Source: UBA1756 sp045130235 (GTDB lineage: Bacteria > Bacteroidota > Bacteroidia > Bacteroidales > WCHB1-69). Taken from it: a stretch of 64,000 bases of DNA. The position numbers and the translations under genes were made by a program. Where the stretch lies: the NCBI GenBank assembly GCA_045130235.1, contig JBGUPJ010000025.1, positions 1 through 64,000 on the forward strand, in the 5' to 3' direction. A model generated the notes under the pieces. It was given only the letters and a program-made list of their open reading frames with translations. It was not told the DNA's origin and did not search any database. The first letter of the stretch is position 1. Every line of letters starts with the position of its first letter. This document shows positions 24,542 to 32,878 of the stretch, piece after piece.

Positions 24542-25234
24542 ATGCGGCTTGTCGTTGTACCCACCCCGATCGGGAATTTGGAAGATATCACTCTTCGGGC
24601 ACTTAACGTGCTGAAAGAGGCAGACTTTGTACTTTGCGAAGATACCCGCACCACCAAAAATCTGCTCCGCCATTTTGAGCTGGAGAAGACCTGCTTCGCA
24701 TACCATATTCATAATGAGCACCAGCAGCTGGAGCATATCATCCGGCAGATTCAGCAGGCGGAAATGGTGGCGCTTACCTCCGATGCGGGAACTCCCTGCA
24801 TCTCTGACCCTGGCTATCTGTTGGTGCGGGAGTGCGTGCGGCAAGGTATCGAGGTGGAGTGCCTGCCCGGTGCCACTGCGCTGATTCCGGCACTCGTCAA
24901 CTCCGCCCTTCCCGCCAGCAGCTTCAAATTCTACGGTTTCATTCCCCATAAAAAAGGCAAAGAGACCTGTCTCAAGCAGATGGCTGCCGCTCAGGAGACC
25001 TCCATCTTTTATGAATCACCCTACCGTTTGGTGAAAACTTTGGAGATGATGATGCCATTTTTTGGCACAGACAGGGCCGTTTGTGTCTGCCGTGAGCTGA
25101 CCAAAATCCATGAGGAGAACTTCCGGGGCACGTTGCAGGAGGCGCTCCAGCATTTCTCTGCCAAAGAGGTGAAAGGCGAGATTGTGGTGGTGGTGGAACC
25201 CGCGCCGGATGACCATCAAACGGAATCTAAATGA
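24542..25234 (+). CDS. rsmI: 16S rRNA (cytidine1402-2'-O)-methyltransferase
   Basis: A 230-residue AdoMet-dependent enzyme that 2'-O-methylates C1402 in the ribosomal P site. It opens with 'LVVVPTPIGNLEDITLRAL', followed by 'CEDTRTTKNLLRHF', 'ALTSDAGTPCISDPGYLLVR' and 'VECLPGATALIPAL', the full RsmI/tetrapyrrole-methylase set. Length is at the short end of the family, which often reaches 270-290 residues with a C-terminal helical domain; that domain is missing here. Starts 3 bp after rpoD and overlaps the next gene by 4 bp (ATGA). Confidence 0.94.
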   Translation: MRLVVVPTPIGNLEDITLRALNVLKEADFVLCEDTRTTKNLLRHFELEKTCFAYHIHNEHQQLEHIIRQIQQAEMVALTSDAGTPCISDPGYLLVRECVRQGIEVECLPGATALIPALVNSALPASSFKFYGFIPHKKGKETCLKQMAAAQETSIFYESPYRLVKTLEMMMPFFGTDRAVCVCRELTKIHEENFRGTLQEALQHFSAKEVKGEIVVVVEPAPDDHQTESK

Positions 25235-25617
25235 GCCCACACATGGAAAGAATTTGGCATAGTGGAAGCGTAATTCATGGTCATGAGAATGGCAGAAAAT
25301 GGCATTATCCGACCATCAATTTAGCTGATATACATCCTGTTATGTCGATAGAGGCGGGGGTGTATGCCGCAAAGGTCAAGGTCGCTGAAAAAACGCTGGC
25401 TGCGATGCTCTATTGTGGTCATCGGCCCACGCTGAACCTGTCGGAGCCGGTGGTGGAGCTTCATCTTTTGGACTTTCAGGGCGATTTGTATGGGCAGCAG
25501 GTGGAGTTTATGGTGCTGGATCGGGTGAGGGGAGAGCAGAAATTCGCCTCGGTGGACGAACTGGCCGCGCAGCTCCGTGCCGACGAGCTGGCGATTCGCA
25601 GACTGCTGAATCTGTAA
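25231..25617 (+). CDS. Stand-alone riboflavin kinase domain protein
   Basis: A 128-residue protein equivalent to only the C-terminal riboflavin kinase half of the usual bifunctional RibF (riboflavin to FMN). The fold signature is present: 'SVIHGHENGRKWHYPTINLA' contains the PT-x-N Mg-ATP motif, 'GHRPTLNLSEPVVELHLLDF' carries the catalytic Glu, and 'DLYGQQVEFMVLDRVRGEQKF' is the standard end. The FAD synthetase (nucleotidyltransferase) half is absent. The glycine that usually precedes PTxN (GfPTaN) is His here. Either a specialised kinase or a duplicate of a full RibF elsewhere. Overlaps rsmI by 4 bp. Confidence 0.8.
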   Translation: MSPHMERIWHSGSVIHGHENGRKWHYPTINLADIHPVMSIEAGVYAAKVKVAEKTLAAMLYCGHRPTLNLSEPVVELHLLDFQGDLYGQQVEFMVLDRVRGEQKFASVDELAAQLRADELAIRRLLNL

Positions 25618-25706
25618 CCGCAGATTTTTTTTTAAGTCACGTGGGGGAATTATTTCAGAGAAACGCTCTTTTACTCCGTAGTGATTGCGTATTGAATAAA
25701 ATTTTG

Positions 25707-25714
25707 TATTTTTG
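25707..25714 (+). promoter_or_regulatory. Promoter -7 box for Ser/Thr kinase
   Basis: TATTTTTG, 21 bp upstream of the ATG at 25736. It overlaps the alternative TTG start at 25712, which is therefore rejected. Confidence 0.65.
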
Positions 25715-25735
25715 TTCCCCATCATTTTGTTCGCA

Positions 25736-26992
25736 ATGACCTCCCACAACATCTCCTCTTCCGGCAAAATCACCTCCTCGTTTGAGAACATCTCCAACGT
25801 ATTCACTTCCTATACAGAGATTCCCTCCGCAGGATTCAACTGTCTGTACAAAGCCCAGCGGTATGGCAAGTGGTTTGTGCTGAAAGGGTTGAAGCCTGAG
25901 TATCAGGGCGAGGCCGTCTATGAGGAACTGCTGGCCAAAGAGTTTGAGCTGGGCATGAAGATGGAGCACCCTCACATTGCACACACGTTCAGCAAGGAGG
26001 TGGACCCTGTGGCTGGTCCCTGCATCGTGATGGAGTATGTGGATGGCATGACCCTCCGCGAGTTCCTCGTCCAGAAGCCCTCCGCCAATACGCGCCTGAA
26101 AATCGTGAAGGAGCTGCTGGAGGCGATGGCCTATTACCACAGTCTGCAGATCATCCACCGCGACCTCAAGCCCGACAACATCCTCATCACGCGCAACGGC
26201 CACAATGTGAAGCTCATCGATTTCGGACTGGCCGACAGCGACTACCACGGCATTTTGAAGCAGCCGGCGGGCAGCAACCGATACGCTGCTCCAGAGCAGG
26301 TGGCGGGCGATGTGCCCCTCGACCTGCGCGCCGACCTGTACGCCTTCGGTATCATTCTGTCACAGATTTTCCCGCATCGTTACCATGACATCGCCCGTAA
26401 GTGCACCCGCCCCGCCCGCGAGAAACGCTTCAACAACGCAGAGGAGATTCTGCGACGCCTGCAGCGACGGCGTGTGCTCATCGTCATCTTCGCAGTGATG
26501 GCCCTTCTCCTTGTTATCGCCAGCATGGGAGTACTACTTTTCCATCAGCAGAAAAGTCTGGTAACGGAGCAAACCGCCACTACCGCCATCCCCGTCGCGC
26601 ACGATTCGGTTACTCCGATTGTGGTACACGATACCATTTTCATTTCAGAGACGGACAGAATCAACAAGGCCATGCAATTCATAGATGTAAAGATGGATTC
26701 TGTTTTTAGGCCTTTGCAGTCATGGTACAATTCCGTTACTGCTGAGGAATCAAAACTCGACTCCGCCAGGGTGTATGACATTCTTATAGAATTCAGTCAT
26801 AGGCTGCCAGCATATAATCGAAAACTGAACCTGCGCATTGTGGATGAAACCTTGAAGGCATATCCTCAATGTTCAACATCGAGAAGACAATTGGAGCAGT
26901 ATGCTGAAACCAGTTTTTCAACCCACATTGCCGATTGCAGCAATACCATGCTGGAATTATGGGAAGAGAAAAAGAAAATCCGGAATGATTAG
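25736..26992 (+). CDS. Transmembrane Hanks-type Ser/Thr protein kinase
   Basis: A 418-residue membrane kinase. Kinase residues are intact: Lys50 (KWFVLKGL), catalytic loop HRDLKPDN (141-148), DFG (162-164) and APE (185-187). The glycine-rich loop is degenerate (IPSAGFNCLYKA). A single membrane helix follows at about 248-269, then a roughly 150-residue periplasmic domain without PASTA repeats and no recognisable family. This is the PknB layout with a different sensor domain. It probably phosphorylates cytoplasmic proteins in response to a periplasmic cue; targets unknown. Its stop codon abuts the convergent gene at 26993 with no spacer. No phosphatase gene is adjacent. Confidence 0.88.
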   Translation: MTSHNISSSGKITSSFENISNVFTSYTEIPSAGFNCLYKAQRYGKWFVLKGLKPEYQGEAVYEELLAKEFELGMKMEHPHIAHTFSKEVDPVAGPCIVMEYVDGMTLREFLVQKPSANTRLKIVKELLEAMAYYHSLQIIHRDLKPDNILITRNGHNVKLIDFGLADSDYHGILKQPAGSNRYAAPEQVAGDVPLDLRADLYAFGIILSQIFPHRYHDIARKCTRPAREKRFNNAEEILRRLQRRRVLIVIFAVMALLLVIASMGVLLFHQQKSLVTEQTATTAIPVAHDSVTPIVVHDTIFISETDRINKAMQFIDVKMDSVFRPLQSWYNSVTAEESKLDSARVYDILIEFSHRLPAYNRKLNLRIVDETLKAYPQCSTSRRQLEQYAETSFSTHIADCSNTMLELWEEKKKIRND

Positions 26993-27562
26993 TTAGTTTT
27001 TGCGCTCCACGGTGGTGAGTCCGCCTTTGTTGCCCACCACAAACAGCGTGGGCGGGTTGTGGCCGCGCACGAAATGGTCGAGGTAGAGCGGCTGCCCGAG
27101 GATGAAGCAGGTGCAGTGGAAGGTATCATCGGGTTTGAGTTTGGAGTTCTCGCTTTCCAACACTTTGAAGTTCCCTTCGCCCAGGTGCTGCAGTAGCACG
27201 CGACGGTCGGGCGCCCATGTGATGGAAAGCTGGCCGTTTTCAGGAATTTCGCTGGCATACAGGGTGTGGCCGATTACCCAATTCGACGATTCTCCTTCAC
27301 GTCCGTGGTTGGCGAGGAAATCCTCCCAGTCGCGGAAGCCGATGCAGCGGGCGAGGAGGGAAAGGGTGGAGAAGCGGGTGGTGTCGTAGCCGTCCACATA
27401 GCCCCAGATGCGCTTGAGGGTGCTCACCGCAAGGGTTTCGTGGCACCGTTCCTGAATGACACCTGTAAGGAAGATGAAGTCGGCGGGCGACTTCATCTTC
27501 CGCGCCACCGACTTCTCTACCATATCGCGTAAAAGCAAAATGTCGTTTTCTTCAGGAGTCAT
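26993..27562 (-). CDS. Unknown protein with STLKRIWGY motif
   Basis: A 189-residue soluble protein. The N-terminal 95 residues contain 'VSTLKRIWGYVDGYDTTRFS' followed by 'IGFRDWEDFLANH', a combination that recurs in many uncharacterised Bacteroidales proteins (from memory), where it resembles a helical DNA-binding or adaptor domain. The remaining 95 residues are strand-like. Function unknown. Transcribed toward the Ser/Thr kinase gene, with stop codons back to back. Confidence 0.72.
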   Translation of the reverse strand: MTPEENDILLLRDMVEKSVARKMKSPADFIFLTGVIQERCHETLAVSTLKRIWGYVDGYDTTRFSTLSLLARCIGFRDWEDFLANHGREGESSNWVIGHTLYASEIPENGQLSITWAPDRRVLLQHLGEGNFKVLESENSKLKPDDTFHCTCFILGQPLYLDHFVRGHNPPTLFVVGNKGGLTTVERKN

Positions 27563-27582
27563 AAGGGTTCTTTTTTCAGGTG

Positions 27583-27590
27583 CAAAATTA
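27583..27590 (-). promoter_or_regulatory. Promoter -7 box
   Basis: TAATTTTG on the minus strand, 20 bp upstream of the start at 27562. Confidence 0.6.
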
Positions 27591-27597
27591 GTAATTT

Positions 27598-28539
27598 TTA
27601 TGGTTTCGTTATCTTTAATTGGAACTTCTTGACTTTATCCAATTCTGCACTTACATTAGGCGGATTGATTCCTGAAAATGAGAGTGTAATGGTTTCGCCA
27701 GGTTCACCTTCCAAAAATTCCTTAAATTGATCTCCACGAGAATCACCAGATCTCCATTCTCCAGATCCAAGTGCGTCAATGGGTGCGCCATCTTCATCTT
27801 GAGCAAAGCCAACTATCCAAAATTGGTTTGTATAACCGCACAAAGGCTTTGTATTTACTGTGCTGAGAAGTTTGAAAGTAACTGCTACATGTGGGAATCC
27901 ATTACTGACTTTTTTTGAAACCTTAATGACTTCAACTTTATCTTTGAGCTGGGAAGGCAACACAACATCTTCTAACTCTATTGAGGAGGCATTTGCTTGA
28001 GCTTTAGAACCTTCCGAATCTCCCACAAGCTCGTATGCACTTGATACTTTGAATTTCAAAGGCTCTTTTGCATCCATGCACTTTTTATCAACACTCCAAC
28101 GGATTTCTCCCACTTCGCCCGGCTTAAGCTTTAGCAATCCCTCAACATCGTCACTATAGGGACCACCCATACCGCCTTCTGTGGCTTTGTTTTCCTGCAC
28201 TACATCTCCGTCTGCCCCTTCAATTCTCAATCCAAAACCAACAAGGCAATAGGGGGTTATGGTGCTATAACCACCATACGATATAAAATTCATACCCTCT
28301 TCAAAAGGCAGTGGAGCATCCGTTCGTTTCACTTTCACTCTCCAAACAGATTCTAAATCATCCAGTTTGCCATCTTTGAGTTTAACAACAACTTCCTCAT
28401 CAACTACTTCAAAACAGTTTGCCAAATCTCCCGAAACCTTGGTCGTTTCAGGCTTCATGCTGATATTCGACTTTTTACAAGCCGATAGGGATACTACCGC
28501 GACAACCAGCACTGCAATAAAAAACAAATTTCTTTTCAT
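27598..28539 (-). CDS. Lipoprotein of unknown function
   Basis: A 313-residue lipoprotein (signal MKRNLFFIAVLVVAVVSLSAC). The mature part shows two beta-rich halves, each about 130 residues, with similar strand patterns ('VWRVKVKRTDAPLPFEEG', 'VAVTFKLLSTVNTKPLCG'), suggesting a duplicated Ig-like fold. Codon use is more AT-rich than that of its neighbours. No family recognised. Has its own promoter at 28627-28634. Confidence 0.72.
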   Translation of the reverse strand: MKRNLFFIAVLVVAVVSLSACKKSNISMKPETTKVSGDLANCFEVVDEEVVVKLKDGKLDDLESVWRVKVKRTDAPLPFEEGMNFISYGGYSTITPYCLVGFGLRIEGADGDVVQENKATEGGMGGPYSDDVEGLLKLKPGEVGEIRWSVDKKCMDAKEPLKFKVSSAYELVGDSEGSKAQANASSIELEDVVLPSQLKDKVEVIKVSKKVSNGFPHVAVTFKLLSTVNTKPLCGYTNQFWIVGFAQDEDGAPIDALGSGEWRSGDSRGDQFKEFLEGEPGETITLSFSGINPPNVSAELDKVKKFQLKITKP

Positions 28540-28626
28540 TTTAATAGTATTAGTGTTAGGCTTACTCTTTTGGGGATTTTCAGCATCCTCCCATGAAAAC
28601 TGATTTTGACGTCAAATATGATGCCG

Positions 28627-28634
28627 CAAAAATA
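28627..28634 (-). promoter_or_regulatory. Promoter -7 box for lipoprotein gene
   Basis: TATTTTTG on the minus strand, 87 bp upstream of the start at 28539. Confidence 0.55.
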
Positions 28635-28813
28635 CAATGTTCATCCATGCGGAGGCTGGTTCTTATTGGTTCTTATTGTGACGATAAATGGAGGGTGTTT
28701 GGGGGTGAAAAAAAACTTCCGCCTGCGGATGGCGAATTATACACCCGGTATCGTTTGCATGAGATATGGTGGACGTATTTATAGCCTTCCCTCCCCGTTC
28801 TTTCGCATTTTCT

Positions 28814-28832
28814 TGTAAAACAATGTTTTACA
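28814..28832. promoter_or_regulatory. Candidate operator palindrome
   Basis: TGTAAAAC / GTTTTACA arms separated by AAT, about 52 bp upstream of the -7 box for the deoxynucleoside kinase gene. Symmetry suits a dimeric regulator; no regulator is identified. Confidence 0.4.
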
Positions 28833-28883
28833 CTTTTTATTAACAAAACATCCACAACCCGCTTTTCATTGCCATTCTTTTTG

Positions 28884-28891
28884 TATTTTTG
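28884..28891 (+). promoter_or_regulatory. Promoter -7 box for deoxynucleoside kinase
   Basis: TATTTTTG followed by CAG, 28 bp upstream of the ATG at 28920; it supports that start. Confidence 0.65.
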
Positions 28892-28919
28892 CAGTCAATT
28901 ATCACTAAAAAATACATTT

Positions 28920-29543
28920 ATGCACATTGCAGTAGCAGGCAACATCGGATCGGGAAAAACCACCCTTACCGGCATGTTGGCCAAACATTATGGCTGGGAG
29001 GCCATGTACGAGAGTGTGGAAAACAACCCCTATCTCGCCAGTTATTATGAGGACATGCAGCGTTGGTCGTTCAATCTGCAGGTCTATTTTCTGAACAACC
29101 GTTTCCGTCAGGTTATCGACATCCGGAAACACAGCAAGACCGTCATTCAGGACCGTACCATCTACGAGGACGCGTATATCTTCGCCCCCAACTTGCACGA
29201 CATGCAGCTGATGGCCACCCGCGACTTCGAGAACTATGCTTCTCTCTTCGAGCTGATGGCGCAATTTCTCCAGGCTCCCGACCTCCTGATTTACCTTCAT
29301 GCTGACACTTCCACCCTCGTTTCCCAAATTCAGAAGCGCGGTCGTGAGTACGAGAAGACCATCCGTCTCGACTACCTCCAGCACCTGAACGAGCGTTATG
29401 AGGATTGGATCTCCAACTATAAGTTGGGTAAGCTCCTGGTTATTGATGTCAATAAGATTAAATTTGGCGAGCGTCCGGAGGACTTCGGAACCATCATCAA
29501 CAAAATTGATGCCGAGTTGTTCGGTCTTTTCCCCAACAAATAG
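28920..29543 (+). CDS. Deoxynucleoside kinase
   Basis: A 207-residue kinase of the dCK/dGK family that phosphorylates deoxyribonucleosides for salvage. P-loop GNIGSGKTT (residues 7-15), the substrate-site 'ESVENNPYLASYYED', the DRTIYED motif after 'VIQ' and the lid 'RGREYEKTIRLDYLQHL' are all present. Specificity (dA, dG or dC) cannot be told. It begins a run of genes spaced by a few bases: kdsB follows after 3 bp, then the HU-SPOR gene after 6 bp, then rlmB. Confidence 0.9.
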   Translation: MHIAVAGNIGSGKTTLTGMLAKHYGWEAMYESVENNPYLASYYEDMQRWSFNLQVYFLNNRFRQVIDIRKHSKTVIQDRTIYEDAYIFAPNLHDMQLMATRDFENYASLFELMAQFLQAPDLLIYLHADTSTLVSQIQKRGREYEKTIRLDYLQHLNERYEDWISNYKLGKLLVIDVNKIKFGERPEDFGTIINKIDAELFGLFPNK

Positions 29544-29546
29544 CGT

Positions 29547-30278
29547 ATGGCGTTCATCGGAATCATTCCTGCACGCTACGCCTCCACCCGTTTCCCCGGC
29601 AAGCCGTTGGCTTTGATACATGGCCGGCCGATGGTGCAATGGGTGTATGAGCGTGCCTGTAGGGCAGGTTTGTCACAGGTGGCCGTCGCCACCGACGATG
29701 ACCGCATCCGTGAGGCGGTGGAGCGCTTTGGCGGACAGGTGGTGATGACCTCTCCCAACCACCGCTCCGGCACTGACCGTTGCGCCGAGGCCGCTCGTGC
29801 GCTGGGAGCATCTGAAGAGGATGTGGTGGTTAACATACAAGGCGATGAGCCGTTTATCCAACCCGATGCCATCCGTTTGTTAACCAGTCAGTTCGACCGT
29901 CCAGAGGTGCATATCGCCACGTTGGCAAAAGCTTTCATGGAGGATGAAAATCCCCAAAATCCGAACATGGTGAAGGTAGTGGTGGCGCAGAACGGCCGCG
30001 CCCTCTATTTCAGCCGCTCGCCGATACCTTATTTTCGAAATGAGCAGTTGTCCCCCTTCCATTACAAGCATGTCGGCATCTATGCCTACCGACTCTCCGT
30101 GTTAAACGAGCTGGTGCAGTTGCCAGCCTCCCCTTTGGAGGAGGCCGAAAAGCTGGAACAGCTGCGCTGGCTGGACAATGGGTATGACATTTTCGTGAGA
30201 ATTTGCGATTACGAGAGTATCGGCATCGACACACTGGAGGATTTGAAACGGGCAGAAAATATGACACAGTTTAATTGA
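29547..30278 (+). CDS. kdsB: CMP-KDO synthetase
   Basis: 3-deoxy-manno-octulosonate cytidylyltransferase, 243 residues, which activates KDO with CTP for lipopolysaccharide inner core assembly. Opening 'FIGIIPARYASTRFPGKPLA' is the nucleotide-binding signature; 'NIQGDEPFIQPDAI' and 'ALYFSRSPIPYFRN' bind metal and sugar; 'HVGIYAYR' is conserved. Cytoplasmic. Works with LpxD of this window in lipopolysaccharide synthesis. Confidence 0.95.
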   Translation: MAFIGIIPARYASTRFPGKPLALIHGRPMVQWVYERACRAGLSQVAVATDDDRIREAVERFGGQVVMTSPNHRSGTDRCAEAARALGASEEDVVVNIQGDEPFIQPDAIRLLTSQFDRPEVHIATLAKAFMEDENPQNPNMVKVVVAQNGRALYFSRSPIPYFRNEQLSPFHYKHVGIYAYRLSVLNELVQLPASPLEEAEKLEQLRWLDNGYDIFVRICDYESIGIDTLEDLKRAENMTQFN

Positions 30279-30284
30279 AAATAT

Positions 30285-32057
30285 ATGATTGTCAGCAGTT
30301 TAATTGACCTTTTGCGCACAGAGGAGCAGGTTTATGTGAACCAGATAGGCCTTTTTAGCAAGGAATTTCATCCCGCCAAGGTGGGAAAAACTTCTGTCAC
30401 CCCGCCGCACTATTCAGTAGTGCTTGACAGCCAGGCAGATGGCAGTGGTTTCACGTTCATCCTCCATCATTCCAATCGTCTGAAATCCAAAATTGTGGAT
30501 GCGGATGATGATATCAACCGCTGGACGGAGGAACTGTTGGAGCGGGTGGCGAAAGAAAAGCGTGTGGAAGTGCCAAATTTTGGCATCTTCTCGATGAAAA
30601 AAGGAGTGTTGGTTTTCGAGAGCGCCTTTATTCCAGAACTGAATGCAGAGTTCGAAGGGATGACGGAACTTCCTCTGAAAGAGAATGTTGCCGACGTTCC
30701 GGTTATCCCCGTTCCGATTGAGGTGCCTTCAGAATCCGCACCGACCGAGGTCGAAGTTCCGGAGCCTCAACCCGAGCCTCAACCTGAACCAGTGCCCGTA
30801 CCCGTATTTGAGCCGGAACCCGAACCCGAACCCGAGCCCGAACCAGAGCCGGAACCAGAGCCGGAACCAGAGCCCGAACCAGAACCAGAACCAGAACCGG
30901 AACCAGAACCAGAACCGGAACCAGAACCAGAACCTGAGCCTCAACCCGAGCCCGAATCGGAACCCACAGACACTCCTCAAAACGATTACGCATGGGTGAA
31001 GTTTCCGGATGCTGTAGAAGAGCCTCTGAATGTTGAAACGCCTGCTAAGCCTGCTGAATCGGCTGAACCTGCTGAATCAGAAGTGCCTTCCATCCATATT
31101 GAAACTCCAGAAGATCCTGAGGATTTTGAACCCGCTATCATTCATATTGAGACGCCAGAGGAAACGGTTGTTGCTGAACAGCCCGTGATGGTGGAAACGC
31201 CTGTGGAGACTGTTGCCCCCGAGCCGTCCCTGAATGTTGTCGCTCCAGAGGAAACATTTGTGCCTGAGGAGGTTGAACAACCTCAAGCCGAGCCCAATTT
31301 GGAACCTGAATCCAACTTTGAACCTGATATTAACCCTGAGCCCGAACGCGACTCGGAATCCACAACTATCTCTGAAGAACCCGCAGAACCGGAAGTCCCC
31401 GAAGAGCCTGAAGAATCTGAAGAATCTGAAGAGCCCGAAGAGCCCGAAGAGCCCGAAGAGCCCGAAGAGCCCGAAACTCCCGAAGGGTGCGAAGAGCCAG
31501 AAACCCCCCGCAAGAAATCACGTTGGTGGGTGTGGCTGTTGTTGCTGCTCATACTTGCCGGCGGGGGCGTGGCTGGCTACTATTTCCGCGACCAACTTAC
31601 TGATCTTTACCACACTTGCAAGGATAAGATAATGGGGAAGGAGAAGGTTGAACAGACCACCACCCTGCAAGAACCACAGCCGGCGGATGAACCAGAAACC
31701 TTTATTCCTGAGCCTGACACCCTCTTATCGGAGTCAGATACCCTTCAGGATGAGGAGATTGTGGAAGTCGCACTGCCCGAACCTGTTCATGAACCGGTGG
31801 CAGCTCCGTTCGACATCAACAATATGCGGCACATCACGTTTGAGCCGGGTAAGTTCTACGTGATTCATGGTAGCTTCGGCTCCGATGCCGACTGTGCCAA
31901 ACATGTGCAGCATGCGGGTTTCCAGAAATACAACCCTGCCATTCTCATCAACCCTGGAGATTGGCACCGTCGCGTCTGTCTTGGCGTGTTTACTTCTGAA
32001 AGTGAGGCAGAAAGCTTCGCCAGCAACATCAATAAGGCATGGGTGAAGAGTGAATAA
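30285..32057 (+). CDS. HU-like/SPOR membrane protein with Glu-Pro tract
   Basis: A 590-residue single-pass membrane protein. Residues 1-120 match the paired prokaryotic HU-like (CCDC81-type) domain: 'LIDLLRTEEQVYVNQIGLFS' and 'VEVPNFGIFSMKKGVLVFES'. Residues about 152-227 are almost pure Glu-Pro dipeptides, and 365-405 are EEPEEP repeats; the 280-residue region between HU and membrane is acidic and unstructured. A membrane helix lies at about 412-434 (WWVWLLLLLILAGGGVAGYY). The C-terminal 75 residues are a SPOR domain ('FYVIHGSFGSDADCAKHVQH'), which binds denuded septal peptidoglycan. Predicted topology: HU and acidic tract in the cytoplasm, SPOR in the periplasm. Confidence 0.85.
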   Translation: MIVSSLIDLLRTEEQVYVNQIGLFSKEFHPAKVGKTSVTPPHYSVVLDSQADGSGFTFILHHSNRLKSKIVDADDDINRWTEELLERVAKEKRVEVPNFGIFSMKKGVLVFESAFIPELNAEFEGMTELPLKENVADVPVIPVPIEVPSESAPTEVEVPEPQPEPQPEPVPVPVFEPEPEPEPEPEPEPEPEPEPEPEPEPEPEPEPEPEPEPEPEPEPQPEPESEPTDTPQNDYAWVKFPDAVEEPLNVETPAKPAESAEPAESEVPSIHIETPEDPEDFEPAIIHIETPEETVVAEQPVMVETPVETVAPEPSLNVVAPEETFVPEEVEQPQAEPNLEPESNFEPDINPEPERDSESTTISEEPAEPEVPEEPEESEESEEPEEPEEPEEPEEPETPEGCEEPETPRKKSRWWVWLLLLLILAGGGVAGYYFRDQLTDLYHTCKDKIMGKEKVEQTTTLQEPQPADEPETFIPEPDTLLSESDTLQDEEIVEVALPEPVHEPVAAPFDINNMRHITFEPGKFYVIHGSFGSDADCAKHVQHAGFQKYNPAILINPGDWHRRVCLGVFTSESEAESFASNINKAWVKSE

Positions 32058-32072
32058 CCAAATTGAAAAACG

Positions 32073-32810
32073 ATGAACGAGTCAATTACATACGGTTTGC
32101 GTCCTGTTTTAGAGGCTATTGCTACAGGCAAGACCATTGATAAGGTGCTGTTTCAGAAGGATTTGAGTGGCCCGCTCTTCAAGGATCTCTTTATAAAGGT
32201 GCGCGAGCGCAAGATTCCCTTCCAGTACGTGCCTGCCGAGAAGCTGAACCGCCTCACCCGTGGCAACCATCAGGGTGTGGTCGCCTTCATGTCGGCCATC
32301 GAGTACGACGACATTTACGCCATCCTGCCCTACCTGTTCGAGCAAGGCAAGGTGCCGTTCCTGCTTATCTTGGACAAGGTGACGGATGTGCGCAACATCG
32401 GGGCCATCGCCCGCTCGGCAGAGTGCGCCGGCGTGGATGCCATCATCATCCCGATGAAAGGTGCCGCCCAGCTCAACGAGGATGCCGTCAAGAGCTCTGC
32501 GGGTGCCCTGCATAAGGTGCCGGTGTGCCGCCACACCAACCTCGTGGAAGTGATTCGCTTTCTGCAAGATTCTGGCATAGAGGTGGTGGGTGTTACCGAA
32601 AAGGCGGAACACCTGTTTCACGAGCACGACTACCGTAAACCGCTGTGTCTCATCATGGGAAATGAGTACGAGGGCATCGCATGGGACTATCTGCGCCTAT
32701 GTAACGAGACAGTCCGCATCCCGATGGCGGGCACCATCCGCTCGCTCAACGTGTCGGTGGCGACGGGCGTGCTGCTCTTTGAGGTGGTGCGGCAGCGCAT
32801 GACAGAGTAA
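32073..32810 (+). CDS. rlmB: 23S rRNA (guanosine-2'-O)-methyltransferase RlmB
   Basis: A 245-residue SpoU/TrmH-family enzyme that methylates G2251 of 23S rRNA. The N-terminal substrate-binding domain (YGLRPVLEAIATGKTIDKV) precedes the SPOUT knot with motif 1 'LDKVTDVRNIGAIARSAECA', motif 2 'LIMGNEYEGIAWDYLRLCN' and motif 3 'IPMAGTIRSLNVSVATGVLL'. Length is normal. Fifteen bases after the HU-SPOR stop. Confidence 0.93.
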   Translation: MNESITYGLRPVLEAIATGKTIDKVLFQKDLSGPLFKDLFIKVRERKIPFQYVPAEKLNRLTRGNHQGVVAFMSAIEYDDIYAILPYLFEQGKVPFLLILDKVTDVRNIGAIARSAECAGVDAIIIPMKGAAQLNEDAVKSSAGALHKVPVCRHTNLVEVIRFLQDSGIEVVGVTEKAEHLFHEHDYRKPLCLIMGNEYEGIAWDYLRLCNETVRIPMAGTIRSLNVSVATGVLLFEVVRQRMTE

Positions 32811-32878
32811 GGCGAATAATTCAACGGGCAATGTTCACAAATGTCGTGAAAGCGTGTCTTTCGCTTCGTTTTTTGTCG

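Larger units (their letters stand above)
28540..28919. other. Divergent intergenic region
   Basis: 380 bp without a supported gene between a minus-strand lipoprotein and the plus-strand deoxynucleoside kinase. It holds the two outward promoters (28627-28634 minus, 28884-28891 plus) and an 8-bp inverted repeat at 28814-28832. Short open frames here overlap the promoter and have no family features. Confidence 0.7.

Noticed and set aside
25618..25735. FMN riboswitch near the riboflavin kinase gene
   Set aside because: The gap holds only a kinase promoter, and the region upstream of the riboflavin kinase is rsmI coding sequence; no conserved riboswitch core was seen.
28593..28784. Short plus-strand open frames in the 28.5-28.9 kb intergenic region
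   Set aside because: They overlap the minus-strand promoter at 28627-28634, lack family features and are of random composition.
30742..30965. Repeating DNA that could be taken for a CRISPR-like array
   Set aside because: It is a coding Glu-Pro dipeptide tract in frame with the HU-SPOR gene; there are no spacers and no cas genes.
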